Below, piece by piece: positions 43,641-53,913 of a stretch of DNA of 64,000 nucleotides. Location of the stretch: positions 9,501,434 to 9,565,433 of the forward strand of contig CM037883.1 in the NCBI GenBank assembly GCA_021292165.1. The letters are read 5' to 3'. Numbering within the stretch: the stretch's first letter is position 1; the number at the start of each line of letters is the position of its first letter. The DNA is from Shinisaurus crocodilurus (Eukaryota; Chordata; Lepidosauria; Squamata; Shinisauridae). The notes below the pieces were generated by a model that worked only from the letters and a program-made list of their open reading frames with translations, was not told the origin of the DNA and did no database searches. The translations under genes were made by a program, and so were the position numbers.

Positions 43641-44077
43641 AGCCCTGTTAGAAGAACAGCCGAGAGGCTGAGTTGCTATTTCTTTAATACCAACGTGGTA
43701 CAGATCATAGCACCTGAGCAATCTCTATCTGTGTTCTGCAGCTGTCAAAGGGGCACAAGTCAATGCAGTATGAGCAGATTGTGAAATGAACAGTGATCCA
43801 TCTAGTTGGTCAGAAGAGGCAGGAAGAGGCATACTGTTCCGGCTGATTTATACTTTCTAAGTCCTGGTATGTCTAAGGGGAAAAAACTGAGGTGAAAGAT
43901 AACAGGGAACCAGAAAGGTAATGGAGGTGGGAGACCAAAAAAGAAATGGAATAAAGTAAAAGGAGAGTACAAAGCACAATAATGAAAGGAAGAAGGGAAG
44001 GAAGGAAGGAAGGAAGGAAGGAAGGAAATCAGGAATCCATATTATCTCAGGCAAAATAAAAATTGGCAAACACAGAC
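43641..44077. other. Unassigned DNA with a (GGAA)n microsatellite
   Basis: The GGAA run occupies about 43,995-44,027. No other element is recognised. Confidence 0.6.
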
Positions 44078-44183
44078 CTGTAGCTTACGCTGGCTCAGCT
44101 TGTCTGAGCGTGGAAAGCTAAGCAGGGTCAGGCCTGGTTATTACTTGGATGGGAGAACCCTCCTCTAGTTTCCTGATCTATGA
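44078..44183 (+). mobile_element. 5S rRNA-derived repeat
   Basis: CTTACGCTGGCTCAGCTTGT, GAGCGTGGAAAGCTAAGCAG, GGTCAGGCCTGGTTATTACT and TGGATGGGAGA follow the middle and 3' half of 5S rRNA, including the box A and box C regions. The tail keeps CCTCCTCTAGTTTCCTG as in the copy at 38,596 but then jumps to ATCTATGA, so most of the CR1 part is deleted. The 5S 5' half is not conserved, so it is not a 5S gene. Confidence 0.75.
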
Positions 44184-44609
44184 AACCTATGAAAATTAAT
44201 TCACTGGATTTAGCGACACTGGCCCTTAAAATTAATCAAGAATTATGATGAGATAATTCCAGAAAACAGGGGCAGAACAGAGGAGGTCAAAATGTTATTT
44301 AATAGTACAAGTTTCATATTAGGATTAGGAAAGGTTTAGATTTTCCTTACCTGGTAAAATATGCACAAATATTTCTCTTATTGAGAAAGATGACCACTAC
44401 TAAAGAAAGTAAAGGCAAAATGAATTTGAGATGAACATTCACATTTGCAGATGTCAAATGATAAGTATGTTTGGAACTCAGTATTTCAAAACCACAACAT
44501 GTCAATCAATTCAAACTATGGAATCATGGGGCTATTGACAGGGACTTGCCACAATGAATATATTGCACCAATATTGGGGGGGGGGACAATCTATATTGGC
44601 TACCTGTGT
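44184..44609. other. Unassigned DNA
   Basis: No repeat or exon is recognised before the L2 element; a G-run lies near 44,577. Confidence 0.4.
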
Positions 44610-44624
44610 ATTTCTGGGACTGAT

Positions 44625-44790
44625 CAGCTGGTACAGAACGCGGCGGCTCGCCTGGTTAAAGGCAGCCGCCGGCGGGATCACATCACGCCAGTGCTGAAGG
44701 ATTTGCACTGGCTACCAGTTGCTTGCCGAGCCGAATTCAAGGTGTTGGTTTTGACCTTTAAAACCCTATACAGCTGGTCCAGTTTATCTC
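44625..44790 (+). pseudogene. L2 ORF2 C-terminal remnant, part 1
   Basis: LVQNAAARLVKGSRRRDHIT, PVLKDLHWLPV and FKVLVLTFKTL are the conserved L2/CR1 C-terminal block after the RT domain. The frame shifts near 44,785. Confidence 0.88.
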
Positions 44791-44814
44791 AAGGAGCGTC
44801 TCCAGCAACACCAA

Positions 44815-45030
44815 GTGGGCCGCTCAACAAGATCTGCCACGGATGGCCTTCTCCTTGTCCCTTCAGCCAGAGCAGCTAGACTGGTGGGGATGAGGAAGAG
44901 GGCCTTTTCTGTGGCGGCCCCCGTACTGTGGAACTCTCTCCCGAGTGACCTCCGCCATGCCCCCTCTCTGATGAGCTTCCGTCGCTCATTAAAAACCTGG
45001 TTGTTCAGGCGGGAATATGGGGTGGGTTAA
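44815..45030 (+). pseudogene. L2 ORF2 C-terminal remnant, part 2
   Basis: A 71-codon frame holding the last residues of ORF2: KRAFSVAAPVLWNSLPSDLR, then SFRRSLKTWLF and the natural stop. It continues part 1 after a frameshift. Confidence 0.88.
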
Positions 45031-45219
45031 GATTTTAAAATTTTTATATTGTTTTAATGTATTTTATTGCATTTATGTATTTTATTTTGTGTACATCGTC
45101 CAGGGTGGCCGGTTGCCGGCCAGATGGGCGATAAATAAATATTAATAATAAATAAAATAAATAAATAATAAATTTCTCTTGAGCTTTAAAATGTGAAAAC
45201 AATTTGGGATTGGACTATT

Positions 45220-45310
45220 CAAGGCCACAATCCTATACTTACCTGGCTGGGAGCAAGTCCCATTTATTGCATTGGGACTTGATTCTGACGTAGGCATGTA
45301 TAAGTTTGCA
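45220..45310. repeat. Dispersed repeat (GGGAGTAAGTCC type)
   Basis: CACAATCCTATACTTACCTG and GGGAGCAAGTCCC match the repeat at 31,565. Confidence 0.45.
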
Positions 45311-45909
45311 CTGCAAAGGACCATCTATTCCCATATTCCCCCAGTCATTCAGGTTATCAATACAGGCTCTGCTCCAAGCACCTCTCCCTTCAGAGCTGAG
45401 ATGTGTGATGAGTGGAAACAGGGCCAGCTCTGAAATGCCCCCTCCAAGAGAAGTTTGGTTGGGTACAATATTTACTTTCATTTCAATGACAAATGAAAAC
45501 TTCCATATTCTCTCTGGCATTTTCCTGATGATCTTCCCTAAATAGTTGTTGCAGCTTCTCTTTTCGATTTTTTATTGTATTTATTATATTCATATACTTC
45601 CTTTGCACTAAAAATAATGGTCAAGCTTAGTTTCGGATGTTTGGGGGGTGAGCCCCCTAATAGAGCAGGGTGGAAGAGGTCAACTTCAAATGTGTCCAGT
45701 GAAAGAAGATATTGTGGTCCAAGATTTCTGGTGGCAACTGTGCATATTGGCCAATGGTTATAATGTCAGTGGCAAATTCACCCTGACTCTGCCTTGGATT
45801 GCCCACTGGCTCTTGGGTGACAATATCACCCAATATCATGAGTGCCAGGCAATAACTCCAGCTGTCTGGCTTTCTAGGGCAGGATTCTCTTCTTCCCCTG
45901 GGTCCCAGC
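45311..45909. other. Unassigned DNA
   Basis: No repeat or exon is recognised. Confidence 0.4.
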
Positions 45910-46146
45910 TACTTATTTATTCATTATTACATTTATATCCCACTCTTTTTCCTCTTGAAAGGAACCTAAGGTAGCTCACATGGTCCTCCTCTTCTCCATG
46001 TTCTCCTCACAACAACCCTGTGAGGTAGGTTATGCTCAGAGTCAGTTGCTGGCCCAAAGTCACCCATTGAGCTTCGTGGCTGAGTGGGGACTAGAACCCA
46101 GATCTCCTGAGTCCCAGTCCAACACTCTAATCACTAAGCCACACTT
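45910..46146 (-). mobile_element. MIR/CORE-like SINE, antisense
   Basis: From left: an (ATTT)-type tail, CCCACTCTTTTTCCTCTTG, CTCACAACAACCCTGTGAGG, GGCCCAAAGTCACCCATTGA and a head ending in CTAATCACTAAGCCACAC. This is the reverse of the 33,306 copy. Confidence 0.85.
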
Positions 46147-46149
46147 ATG

Positions 46150-46480
46150 TACCTGCTCGGATGCTAAGGTTCTCTTTGGAGGCCTTTCTCCAGGTGCCCC
46201 CACTGAAGGAAGCTAGATGGGTGGCTACAAGAGAGAGGGCCTTCTCACTTGTGGCACCCCACTTACGGAACAGACTCCCCAAATTGGTATGCCAGGTGCC
46301 TACATTGTTATCTTTTGGTATCAGGCAAAGACCTTTCTTTCCCCCCAGGCATTTCAGAGACCTAGTTATAGATTTTTATGGCTGTTTTATCAGTTCCTTT
46401 GCTGTTTATTGTTTTGCATTACATTGTATTTTATTCATTTAAATATTTGTATTATATATTTTAAAATATTTTTTTCACTG
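46150..46480 (+). mobile_element. L2-like LINE 3' end, decayed
   Basis: GGTGGCTACAAGAGAGAGGG, CCTTCTCACTTGTGGC and CAGACTCCCCAAATTGG are a decayed version of the RAFSV.APVLWN.LP block, followed by a T-rich 3' region. Frames are broken. Confidence 0.6.
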
Positions 46481-46774
46481 TTCTATGGCATCATAGTTTG
46501 TGTTTTTTAAAAAAAAAATTATTGAATTTTCCAAAACAATGGTTTCACAGAAAGAATTTCTATCACCTTACCAATATTCAAAAATCAAAACCCAAAGTTA
46601 TTAAGTCACTTTCCCTCCTCCCCAAGAAGTCCACCAGAGGCTTCCAGTCTTTCTTAAATGAAGATAGATTTTTTTTTCTCTAATTAAACAAGTCAATTTT
46701 GCCATCTCTGCTAAGTCCATGGGCATCATAGTTTTTTTTTTAACTGTTTCTAATCCACCGAGAGAACATTTGTT

Positions 46775-46886
46775 ATTGGGTGCACTACAACTTCCATCAG
46801 CCCTAGCCAGCATAGCCAATGGTGAGGGATGATGGGAATTGAAGGCCACAATATCTGGAGGCCTACACGTTGCCCACCCCTGGTAT
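46775..46886. mobile_element. Palindromic hAT-type MITE relic, family C
   Basis: CACTACAACTTCCATCAGCC, CAGCATAGCCAATGGTGAGG and CACGTTGCCCACCCCTGG. The right end is intact, the left end is truncated. Compare 60,942-61,071. Confidence 0.65.
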
Positions 46887-46889
46887 TAG

Positions 46890-47834
46890 AACAAAGCCAG
46901 CAGGATTGATTCTCAGTGGATGGATAGCTAAAAGGCTTTTACAGTTTCCCTGTCCTCTGTTTTCGCATTTTGTGCTGGATGTGTCTCCAAGCCCATCTTG
47001 CTTGTTTACCTGGCTGTGGGTGGAGATGGGAACAGAGAGGTGTGTGGATCTGGCTGACCCATGTCCTCTCCTATCCCTCGCCTGCCCAACAGAATGCCCC
47101 CTTTCTTCCCTTCCCATCCTCCTCCAAGGTTGTGACCCTGACCTCAGAAGAGGAGCTGTTGCCAGAGGGCTTTCCATTACGGCTGGCTGAGGCTGGGTGG
47201 GGGGAAATCCAAGTGCAGTCTCAAGCTCTCTGAGTGGTTCAGAACAGTTCTTGAGGCTGTAGCTTTGTCTATGGTCTCAGGAGGGGGATCCTATGGTTCT
47301 CTATGGTCTCTGGGATGCCCTCCCCAGAACCATAGGATTGCTCACTAAAAGAGTAGGATAAATTTTTAAGACCTTGAATTTCAGCTTGAAAAATCATATT
47401 GAATCAAAGAAACTCTGAAGGGACAAACAGTGGGTGAGTAAGTTAAAATTTGAGTTCCATCAGTGAAATATGGGTTAGGCCTAATATTGTACCCTTCAAG
47501 GTGATGGTGGTGGTGGCGGCGGGACATGTGTGTGTGAATTGAGACTGACAGTTTCACATACAGCATGGTCCTCAGATGTTTTAATTAGCCATATGTTGGG
47601 AAAGATCATAGGGTGATGGGATATCATTCCATGAAGGGGAAATACTTGCTGATTTGTACCAAAAACAGTTCAGACTGAGTAAGATTGAAAGATTGTCTTC
47701 ATGGGTCTTTTAAATAACATGGAATTTTTTGCAAATAAAGCTGTGATGAGAAGAATCACAAGACATTCGCTCAAACTAATTGCAGAAAGGCAAAGGCAAC
47801 TTTAATGAGAGACTTCCATGAGGGAGAAGAAGGC
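46890..47834. other. Unassigned DNA
   Basis: A short inverted repeat (CCTATGGTTCT near 47,290 and AGAACCATAGG near 47,327) resembles family E ends. Frames at 46,870-47,190 occur on both strands and have no motif. Confidence 0.4.
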
Positions 47835-47953
47835 TGGACGGCCATCTGTCGGGGATGCTTTGACCTGGATTCCTGCATTGAGCGGGGGGCTGGACTCGAT
47901 GGCCTGGTAGGCCCCTTCCAACTCTACTTTTCTACGATTCTATGATTCTATGA
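47835..47953 (+). mobile_element. CR1 3' end fragment
   Basis: About 120 bp: GCCATCTGTCGGGGATGCTT, GGGGCTGGACTCGATGGCC, CCCCTTCCAACTCTAC and a short ATTCTATG tail. Confidence 0.92.
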
Positions 47954-48270
47954 AAACCAGGGAGCAGAGTTTTAATCAGATTCAGTATATGGCATAAGGT
48001 TCAGACCACTTCAGCTCTTTCAGGGCTGGCTCTAGATTTTTGGGAGTGATGGAAAATAGTTTTGGGGAATTGTGAGGCTGGGGAGGTGGAGGGCTTTGGA
48101 AATGTCCTCCTTCAGTTTGGGAATTTCTGAGCCATTATGAGCTGAGCCAACCCCTCCCCACTTTGAATTCAGCACCCGACTCATCTCCACTGATCCTGTC
48201 CATGGCCAATGGGAACCCCCATCTATAGATCCTGTACTGTAGCTTCCTATAGGTTAGCAAAAGTTGTGAC

Positions 48271-48625
48271 TAGGGATATGCCCGGAGCTCTCCTGGGGGG
48301 TGGAAGTCCGGCAAACTTGCCGGGCTTGACCCCCCGAGCTCTGCTCGCCCTACCTTTTCCCTGGCTCAACTCGCATTTTCGCAAGCTGAGCCGTGGAAAG
48401 TGACTTCCGGATTCCGGCACTACGTTGTTTACATAGAAAACAGCCTAAATTGCACAAATTACAGCCAAATTAATGCAAATTAGGCTGTTTTCTACGTAAA
48501 CAACATAGAGCCGGGGACCCGGAAGTCTGGTGAGCGCCTCAGCTGGCACTCGCGCTTGGCTCACATGGCAGGAGCGCTCGGCTCGTGCGCTGCGAGTTGA
48601 GTGCCGGGCGGGTCGCCCATCCCTA
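48271..48625. mobile_element. hAT-like element with nested internal palindrome
   Basis: Ends TAGGGATATGC and GCCCATCCCTA. Octamers GTTGTGAC (48,263-48,270) and GTTGTGAT (48,626-48,633) match 7 of 8. The outer parts are GC-rich. The centre (about 48,420-48,515) is an AT-rich inverted repeat with arms TTGTTTACATAGAAAACAGC and GCTGTTTTCTACGTAAACAA. No coding capacity. Confidence 0.88.
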
Positions 48626-48788
48626 GTTGTGATTTATTAAGCAGAATACAGACCACCCACCAGAAATGGTAGCTGACCAGCTGCTCAATGAAGCTGAGAG
48701 GCATGCAAAGTGTGGGGGCCACCATAAATGGGAGTCCGGAAGGGTCTTTGGCTTGGTGGGCTATATGTTGTACATGGTTGCTTTAGAC
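48626..48788. other. Unassigned spacer
   Basis: Short stretch between two MITEs with no recognised content. Confidence 0.3.
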
Positions 48789-48924
48789 CAGCCTCCTCCA
48801 ATATTGTGCCTTCTAGATATTTTGAACCTCAGCTCCCATCAGCCCCAGCCACCATGGCAAATGACCAGGAATGCTGGGAGTTGTAGCCTCAAACATCTGG
48901 AGGACACAAGGTTGGAGAAGGCTG
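48789..48924. mobile_element. Palindromic hAT-type MITE
   Basis: Starts CAGCCTCCTCCAATATTGTG and ends CACAAGGTTGGAGAAGGCTG. The arms carry CAGCTCCCATCAGCCCCAGC and GAATGCTGGGAGTTGTAG, shared with families A and C. Flanks do not match convincingly. Confidence 0.72.
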
Positions 48925-49514
48925 CAATAGTTTAGTGGAAACATCTCCATGGATTTAGACTTCCCTGAAATGGAACTTGGCTTGGCAGATATCACAGCAG
49001 ATACAGGGACAATAACATTTGATGGGCAGCCCCTGTTAACAGCCCCTGTGAATTTGTGCTATTCTCCTTCACTCAGCTTTTAAAAGGTCAGCCGTTTCCA
49101 CCAACAAGATCAATAAAATCCACATTTAGTAGATTCTATAATTACAAGATGCAAAAGAGTCTGGAAAATTGCATTGTAAACAGATTTTTGTACATTTATC
49201 ACAACCTGAAGCCGCTACACTTGTTTCACAGGAGATGGCACCATCAATTTCTGGGGGTAGGTGTGGGTTGTGGTTTTGTTTGTTTGTTTTTAATTGAGGG
49301 AGGAGAAAGAGAAATGGTGGCTGCTTGCCAGCCTTAAATTGCATGCTGCCATTGCAAGTATGTCCGGGAAAATTAATTTAACACATTGCATTTTGGTTAG
49401 GGTAGGAAGAGATTGGGAGTTAGTGTATTGAACTTAAGAAATATGCACTGTGGTTACAATATGCAATATCCTCAACTTCCAAAATGACACAATGTGAAAT
49501 AGAGCAGTAGGATG

Positions 49515-49549
<35 letters not shown>

Positions 49550-49781
49550 GATATCATTCTAACTATTAAAATCTTATTGCAACACTTCAATAAGAATCCA
49601 AATGACTCTAGAATTTCATCTCTGGGTGACTGGCAGAGTGCAAAAGAAGTGTAGGAAGTTAATGGGGCATGGAGTTTTTGATAGGTAAGTGGAAACTAGA
49701 TTCATCTGGAGGAATATTAAGCATAGCTCTATGCCCAATATTCCTATGTTTTGATTTTTTTCTGTTGAACATAGTATGCTC

Positions 49782-49847
<66 letters not shown>

Positions 49848-50509
49848 TAATATTTCCAGGAGATGGGGAGCACTTATGAACAAGCAAACACACAAACATA
49901 TGACAAAAACCATTTTAAAAAAATCATGTTTTTCTTTTCATATTCTGTTCACTGCCTTTCTTTCCCCTACCTATCTATTTCTAGTATTTTGGCACCACTC
50001 TCTTCCTTCTTGCTGCACCTTCTTCCTTGATTAGTCACATGGGAAAAACCTGCAAATCAGGGATCATAAAGAGAACAGGATGGCATTATAACACTACATG
50101 GCTGATTAGATTTGAGTACGTGATAACATCACTGCGGGCAGATGATGCCAACTGGGAGTGAGATCAATGCTTCCTGGATCAGTCACATGGGCAATTCCAG
50201 CCAATAGGATTTCACAGCACTATATGTAGCACCATCTGATTGAGTCTGGCGGTGAAATCACTGTGGGTAAACAAGCCTATTCAGGTTGAGGTTAATGTTA
50301 CCTGAGCAACATTTTCAACTTGTTTTGAAGCAGTAATTGGAGGGGAGGTCACTGAAAGAGTGTGTGGGGAGTACTCTTCATGCTGCTGAAAATATTTGCA
50401 AACTGTGTCCACCCTTTAAATTAAATGTCACCCATGGCTTCCTTCCTTCCATTCCTTCTGTATTGAACTGATGCCAAAATTCTGGACAACCAAAAGACTA
50501 TGGCTGGGA
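48925..50509. other. Unassigned DNA with CA and CT/CA microsatellites
   Basis: A (CA)n run lies at 49,514-49,549 and a compound (CT)n(CA)n at 49,781-49,846. No repeat family or exon is recognised elsewhere in this stretch. Confidence 0.5.
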
Positions 50510-50735
50510 TCCATAGTTGGAAAAAGTGCAGAAAAGGGCAACTAAAATGACCGAGGGGCTGGAGCAACTCCCCTATGAGGAAAGGTTTCAACAGCTGGGA
50601 TTGTTTAGCTTAGAAAAAAAGGTGAGTAAGGGGAGACATGATAGAGTTATAAAGAATTATGCACTGTGTGGAGAAAGTGGAGACATTTCCCCCCCCCCTC
50701 TCTCCTAATGCTAGAACCCAACGTGGAGCGCCTCC
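50510..50735 (+). mobile_element. CR1/L3-like LINE fragment
   Basis: The translation [34 protein letters not shown] (shown in pieces: [28 protein letters not shown]) is the C-terminal block of a CR1-group ORF2, from a subfamily distinct from the young CR1 copies. A shift follows near GACATGATAGAG. Confidence 0.8.
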
Positions 50736-50765
50736 AAGGCAAGGAACATGTTTCTTTGTCTACAG

Positions 50766-50900
50766 CAGTGTTCTCCAACCTTGGGTCCCCAGATGTTTTT
50801 GGCCTACAACTCCCAGCATGCCCCAGCCAGCGTAGCCGGCTGGGGCATGCTGGGAGTTGTAGGCCAAAAACATCTGGGGACCCAAGGTTGGAGAACACTG
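50766..50900. mobile_element. hAT-type MITE family A, best-preserved copy
   Basis: 135 bp of almost perfect inverted repeat. It starts CAGTGTTCTCCAACCTTGGG and ends with the exact complement, the arms meeting at CAGCCAGCGTAGCCGGCTG. A perfect octamer GTCTACAG flanks both sides (50,758-50,765 and 50,901-50,908). CAGTG termini plus an 8-bp duplication identify it as hAT. It encodes nothing and depends on a transposase from elsewhere. Confidence 0.95.
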
Positions 50901-51169
50901 GTCTACAGAATGCAAGCTTCATTGACAAATAAATGGAATAAAGTATGATTCCAACTGACAGTTCCCTGGGGTGGCAGACTCTGGCCTCATCCATTGGCCA
51001 CAGAACCAAGGGCCACTGGGAGGCTGCACCCCCCCTGCCTCCCAGGATTAACATCATGGCAAGGGGGAGACCAGCCTGATCCTGTACATCAGCCAAAGAA
51101 GGAACAGCTGCAAGAAGCTGTTTTGCCCTTCCCTGCCGGGGGGGGGGAGGAAAATAAGCCCCATCATTG

Positions 51170-51357
51170 TAAATAAGAACTGGTGCCTGAGTTTTGCTTT
51201 CTTCCTCCCCCCTCCCAATCCCTTTTCCTTTTGTGTCATGTCTTTGCAAGCCTGAGGGCAGGGGCTGTCTAATGTTAATCTTTGTAAGCCACTCTGGGGG
51301 CCTGTTTTGGCTGAAGAGTGGGGTATAAATGCTGCAAATAAATAAATAAATAAATAA
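51170..51357 (+). mobile_element. L2-like LINE 3' end
   Basis: GCAAGCCTGAGGGCAGGGGC, GTAAGCCACTCTGGGGGCC and GGGGTATAAATGCTGC before an (AAAT)n tail. It is a diverged relative of the 8,717 end. Confidence 0.7.
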
Positions 51358-52103
51358 TGTCAGGGTAGAGGAACCCATGCCTTCAAGATGTCGTCTGCCT
51401 TCGTTTGTGAAGTTTGCGTGTGTTACCTGGGAAGAAACGAGCCGATGGAAGAGAAATCCACCCGCGGTTAGCTTTGCTCCCTTCAGATATTCGTGCGTAG
51501 CAGCTGACAGAATGACCGCCGGTGCTCTTGACAGCTCCCCAATGCTTGTTTGTCGTGTTTGTCAAGGATTTGTTGCAGCTGAGCAGCGGTGGGAATGGCA
51601 GCATTTCGACAAAGTGTGGCTTGGCCATCGCGGCGCAGTGAACACGTTTCCACAGCCAGGTCAGAGATAACAAATCTGACTGCAGCCAACACTTGTCTGC
51701 TGAGAACCAGCTGGTAGGGAGCATAGCAGAAAACAGCACACACACGTAGCATTTCAGCACCTACATTTGAGGCTTGGAAAACTCAGTGAGACAGGACGCA
51801 GACTTTCTGAATCTCCAGGAAGTGTTTTCCTCTCCCAAACTGTGGTGGTGGCAAACACACTATGGAGACTCAAATCAGGAACCCATTCAGCCTCCCCTGC
51901 CGTGGCCAGGGACTGGGGCCCATTCCCCATCGGAGGAGAGCTTTCAAAGAGGTGAGGGAGAAGACTGGGCTCCCAAATCACCCTAGGAAACAGTCAGTGA
52001 AGTTCCGTGCTAGTGGCAAACACGTATAAGGAACCCCTTTGCTTGAAGGAGCATCTCTGCTCTTCCCCTCTGACTCTTAGGACACCAGCACCACCTGAAG
52101 CCC
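51358..52103. other. Unassigned DNA, relatively CG-rich at its start
   Basis: From about 51,380 to 51,680 the text has more CG dinucleotides than most of the window and no repeat I recognise. Frames on both strands are shadows. Confidence 0.4.
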
Positions 52104-52300
52104 TGGAAGACAATGGAACCAACTACCTAGGGAGGTGGTGGGGGCTCTCCCACTCTGGAGGCATTCAAGGTGCAGCTGGACAGCCATCTGTCAGGGATGC
52201 TTTGACCTGGATTCCTGCATTGAGCAGGGGGTTGGACTCGATGGCCTGGTAGGCCCCTTCCAACTCTACTTTTCAATGATTCTATGATTCTATGATTCTA
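52104..52300 (+). mobile_element. CR1 3' end fragment
   Basis: CAACTACCTAGGGAGGTGG, GCATTCAAGGTGCAGCTGG, GGGGGTTGGACTCGATGGCC and an ATTCTATG-type tail of three units. Confidence 0.93.
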
Positions 52301-52469
52301 AGACTCTCACTGCTTTGTCAAGTCAAGGGGCTGCGGGAGGCGTCCCATCCCTGCTGGAGTGCATGCCTGTGTAACAGATCATGGCTTCTTGAACTTCCAA
52401 ACTGGCTCACTCCATAGAAGCATTGCTTGAAATATACACACCTCTCCCTGAACACTATTTAAACAAACT

Positions 52470-52815
52470 GTGTCCAACCTCTTTCAGTCTGAGGCCCACA
52501 TTCCATTTTGAAGATGCTCTCGGGGGGGGGGCTGCATTCCAGTGGTGAGCAGAGCAGAAGGAAAACGGGGCAAAGGCAAAGAAGGTAGGACCCAAAACAT
52601 CAGCATATTTTAGCTTAAAACATCTTACTGCCAGTAACTAAGGAGAGGCATTTTATATCCTTTTAGAACAGGTGTGTGAGTGTAAAAATTGGGAAACCAC
52701 TGAGCGATTAGCAGTTGGAAGTAGAAAAACAGGTGATCTGGGGAACCTCTGAGGGCCAGATTGGGACATCGGGTGGGAGGGCTGGATTTGGCCCATGTGA
52801 CTGAGGTTCAGTGCT
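52470..52815. mobile_element. hAT-type relic, family F
   Basis: TGTCCAACCTCTTTCAGTCT, GAGCAGAGCAGAAGGAAAAC, CATATTTTAGCTTAAAAC and GGGAAACCACTGAGCG occur in the same order as in 55,850-56,205. Termini are decayed. Confidence 0.55.
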
Positions 52816-52867
52816 CCTTAAATCCTTACTTTGCTCCAGTCCAGTGCTGGAGCAACACCCCATGCCG

Positions 52868-53351
52868 CAGGGATGTGCGAATCAGCGAAACCCGAGCTCA
52901 CGAAGTTCTCCAAATTCCATGTTGAAGCTTGTTCCAACTCGAGCCCATCTCAGATTGCTAGCTTTGGGTTTTTTTTGTTTTTGTTTCCTTTTTGCATGGA
53001 AATCCATGTGTATTTTCATGCACTTTTCCCAAATGTACAAAGCAATTGTGCATGGCTTTGAAATGCATGCATACATACATTCTTCTCCCATTGATTTAAG
53101 CATATTTGTGCACATTTTGAATGCATATTTTCATGCTCATTTTTCATATGTGCACATGCTGTTGAAGACATGTGTGAGTGTGTGAGTGTGAGTGTGTGTG
53201 TGTGTTTTAAGTCCACTAATTTAATTGCAACCCCAGAAATCTACGGGCTTCAACTGCAGATTGCATCTGAGTACATGTTCGGCTGGGAAGGTGCAAATGG
53301 GGTAAATCCTGATTAAAAAATGAAGTGGAACACATTTCTCATGCATCCCTA
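52868..53351 (-). mobile_element. TAGGGATG-type hAT-like element, reverse orientation
   Basis: The left end is CAGGGATGTGCGAATC and the right end is TTTCTCATGCATCCCTA. The interior is the reverse of 59,190-59,643. Flanking CCATGCCG and TCATGCTA share CATGC. A GT-rich run lies at 53,171-53,204. Confidence 0.68.
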
Positions 53352-53659
53352 TCATGCTACCTGCTAGTTTAGTGAGCATTATAAGTGACCTGCCCTTGTA
53401 TTCTTGTGTCCATGGTTCTAACCATTTTAAGCTTTGCCATCCTGAGTTAAATTGAACCTGCAAGCCTCAGTTTGGAACGGGAGATAACCAAAGTCCAGCA
53501 AATTTTTTTTGTTTTGTTTTTCCATTTCCTTAACTTTGATCAAGAATGCAAGAATAAATTGAGAGCAACTTTGGATGTTGCACATAAGCACCATCAACTG
53601 AATGCATGCAATGAATTTTACATGCATTAACTAGCTGGCATACATACTACAACCTGTAA

Positions 53660-53800
53660 GCAAAATCAGGATTATTATCCCCCATAGTGCAGATGGGATG
53701 GGTGGGTGGAGGCTTAGAGTGAGTGGCTTGCCTAAAGTCACCACATGCATTCATGCCAGAGATGAGATTTGCTGACTTCCTTATTTGTAGCTCAGACCCT
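53660..53800 (-). mobile_element. MIR-like SINE, antisense, old
   Basis: GTGGCTTGCCTAAAGTCACC and GCCAGAGATGAGATTTG are complements of MIR CORE and head text. Ends are not visible. Confidence 0.5.
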
Positions 53801-53869
53801 TGGGCTGCAATCCTAAACAGCAATCCCAACCTGTGAGTAAATCCAATTGAACTCAATGGGGCTTACTTC

Positions 53870-53912
<43 letters not shown>
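53870..53912. repeat. (GT)n(AT)n compound microsatellite
   Basis: A GT run merges into an AT run and then directly into TAGGGATGCAC, which resembles a hAT-like terminus. Confidence 0.9.

Positions 53913-53913
<1 letters not shown>

Larger units (their letters stand above)
44610..45172 (+). mobile_element. L2 LINE 3' end
   Basis: A 5'-truncated L2-type insertion with two ORF2 remnants (next features), then GTACATCGTCCAGGGTGGCC, CCAGATGGGCGATAAATAAA and an A/T-rich tail. The GGGCGATAAATAAAT hairpin end is typical of L2-clade 3' ends. Confidence 0.88.

Noticed and set aside
44078..44183. A functional 5S rRNA gene
   Set aside because: Only the middle and 3' half resemble 5S and the 5' half is replaced. 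A near-identical copy sits in a chimeric repeat at 38,596.
50647..51378. 243-codon minus-strand frame
   Set aside because: It spans a perfect palindromic MITE and an L2 tail. Translated palindrome arms appear on both strands, so it is not a gene.
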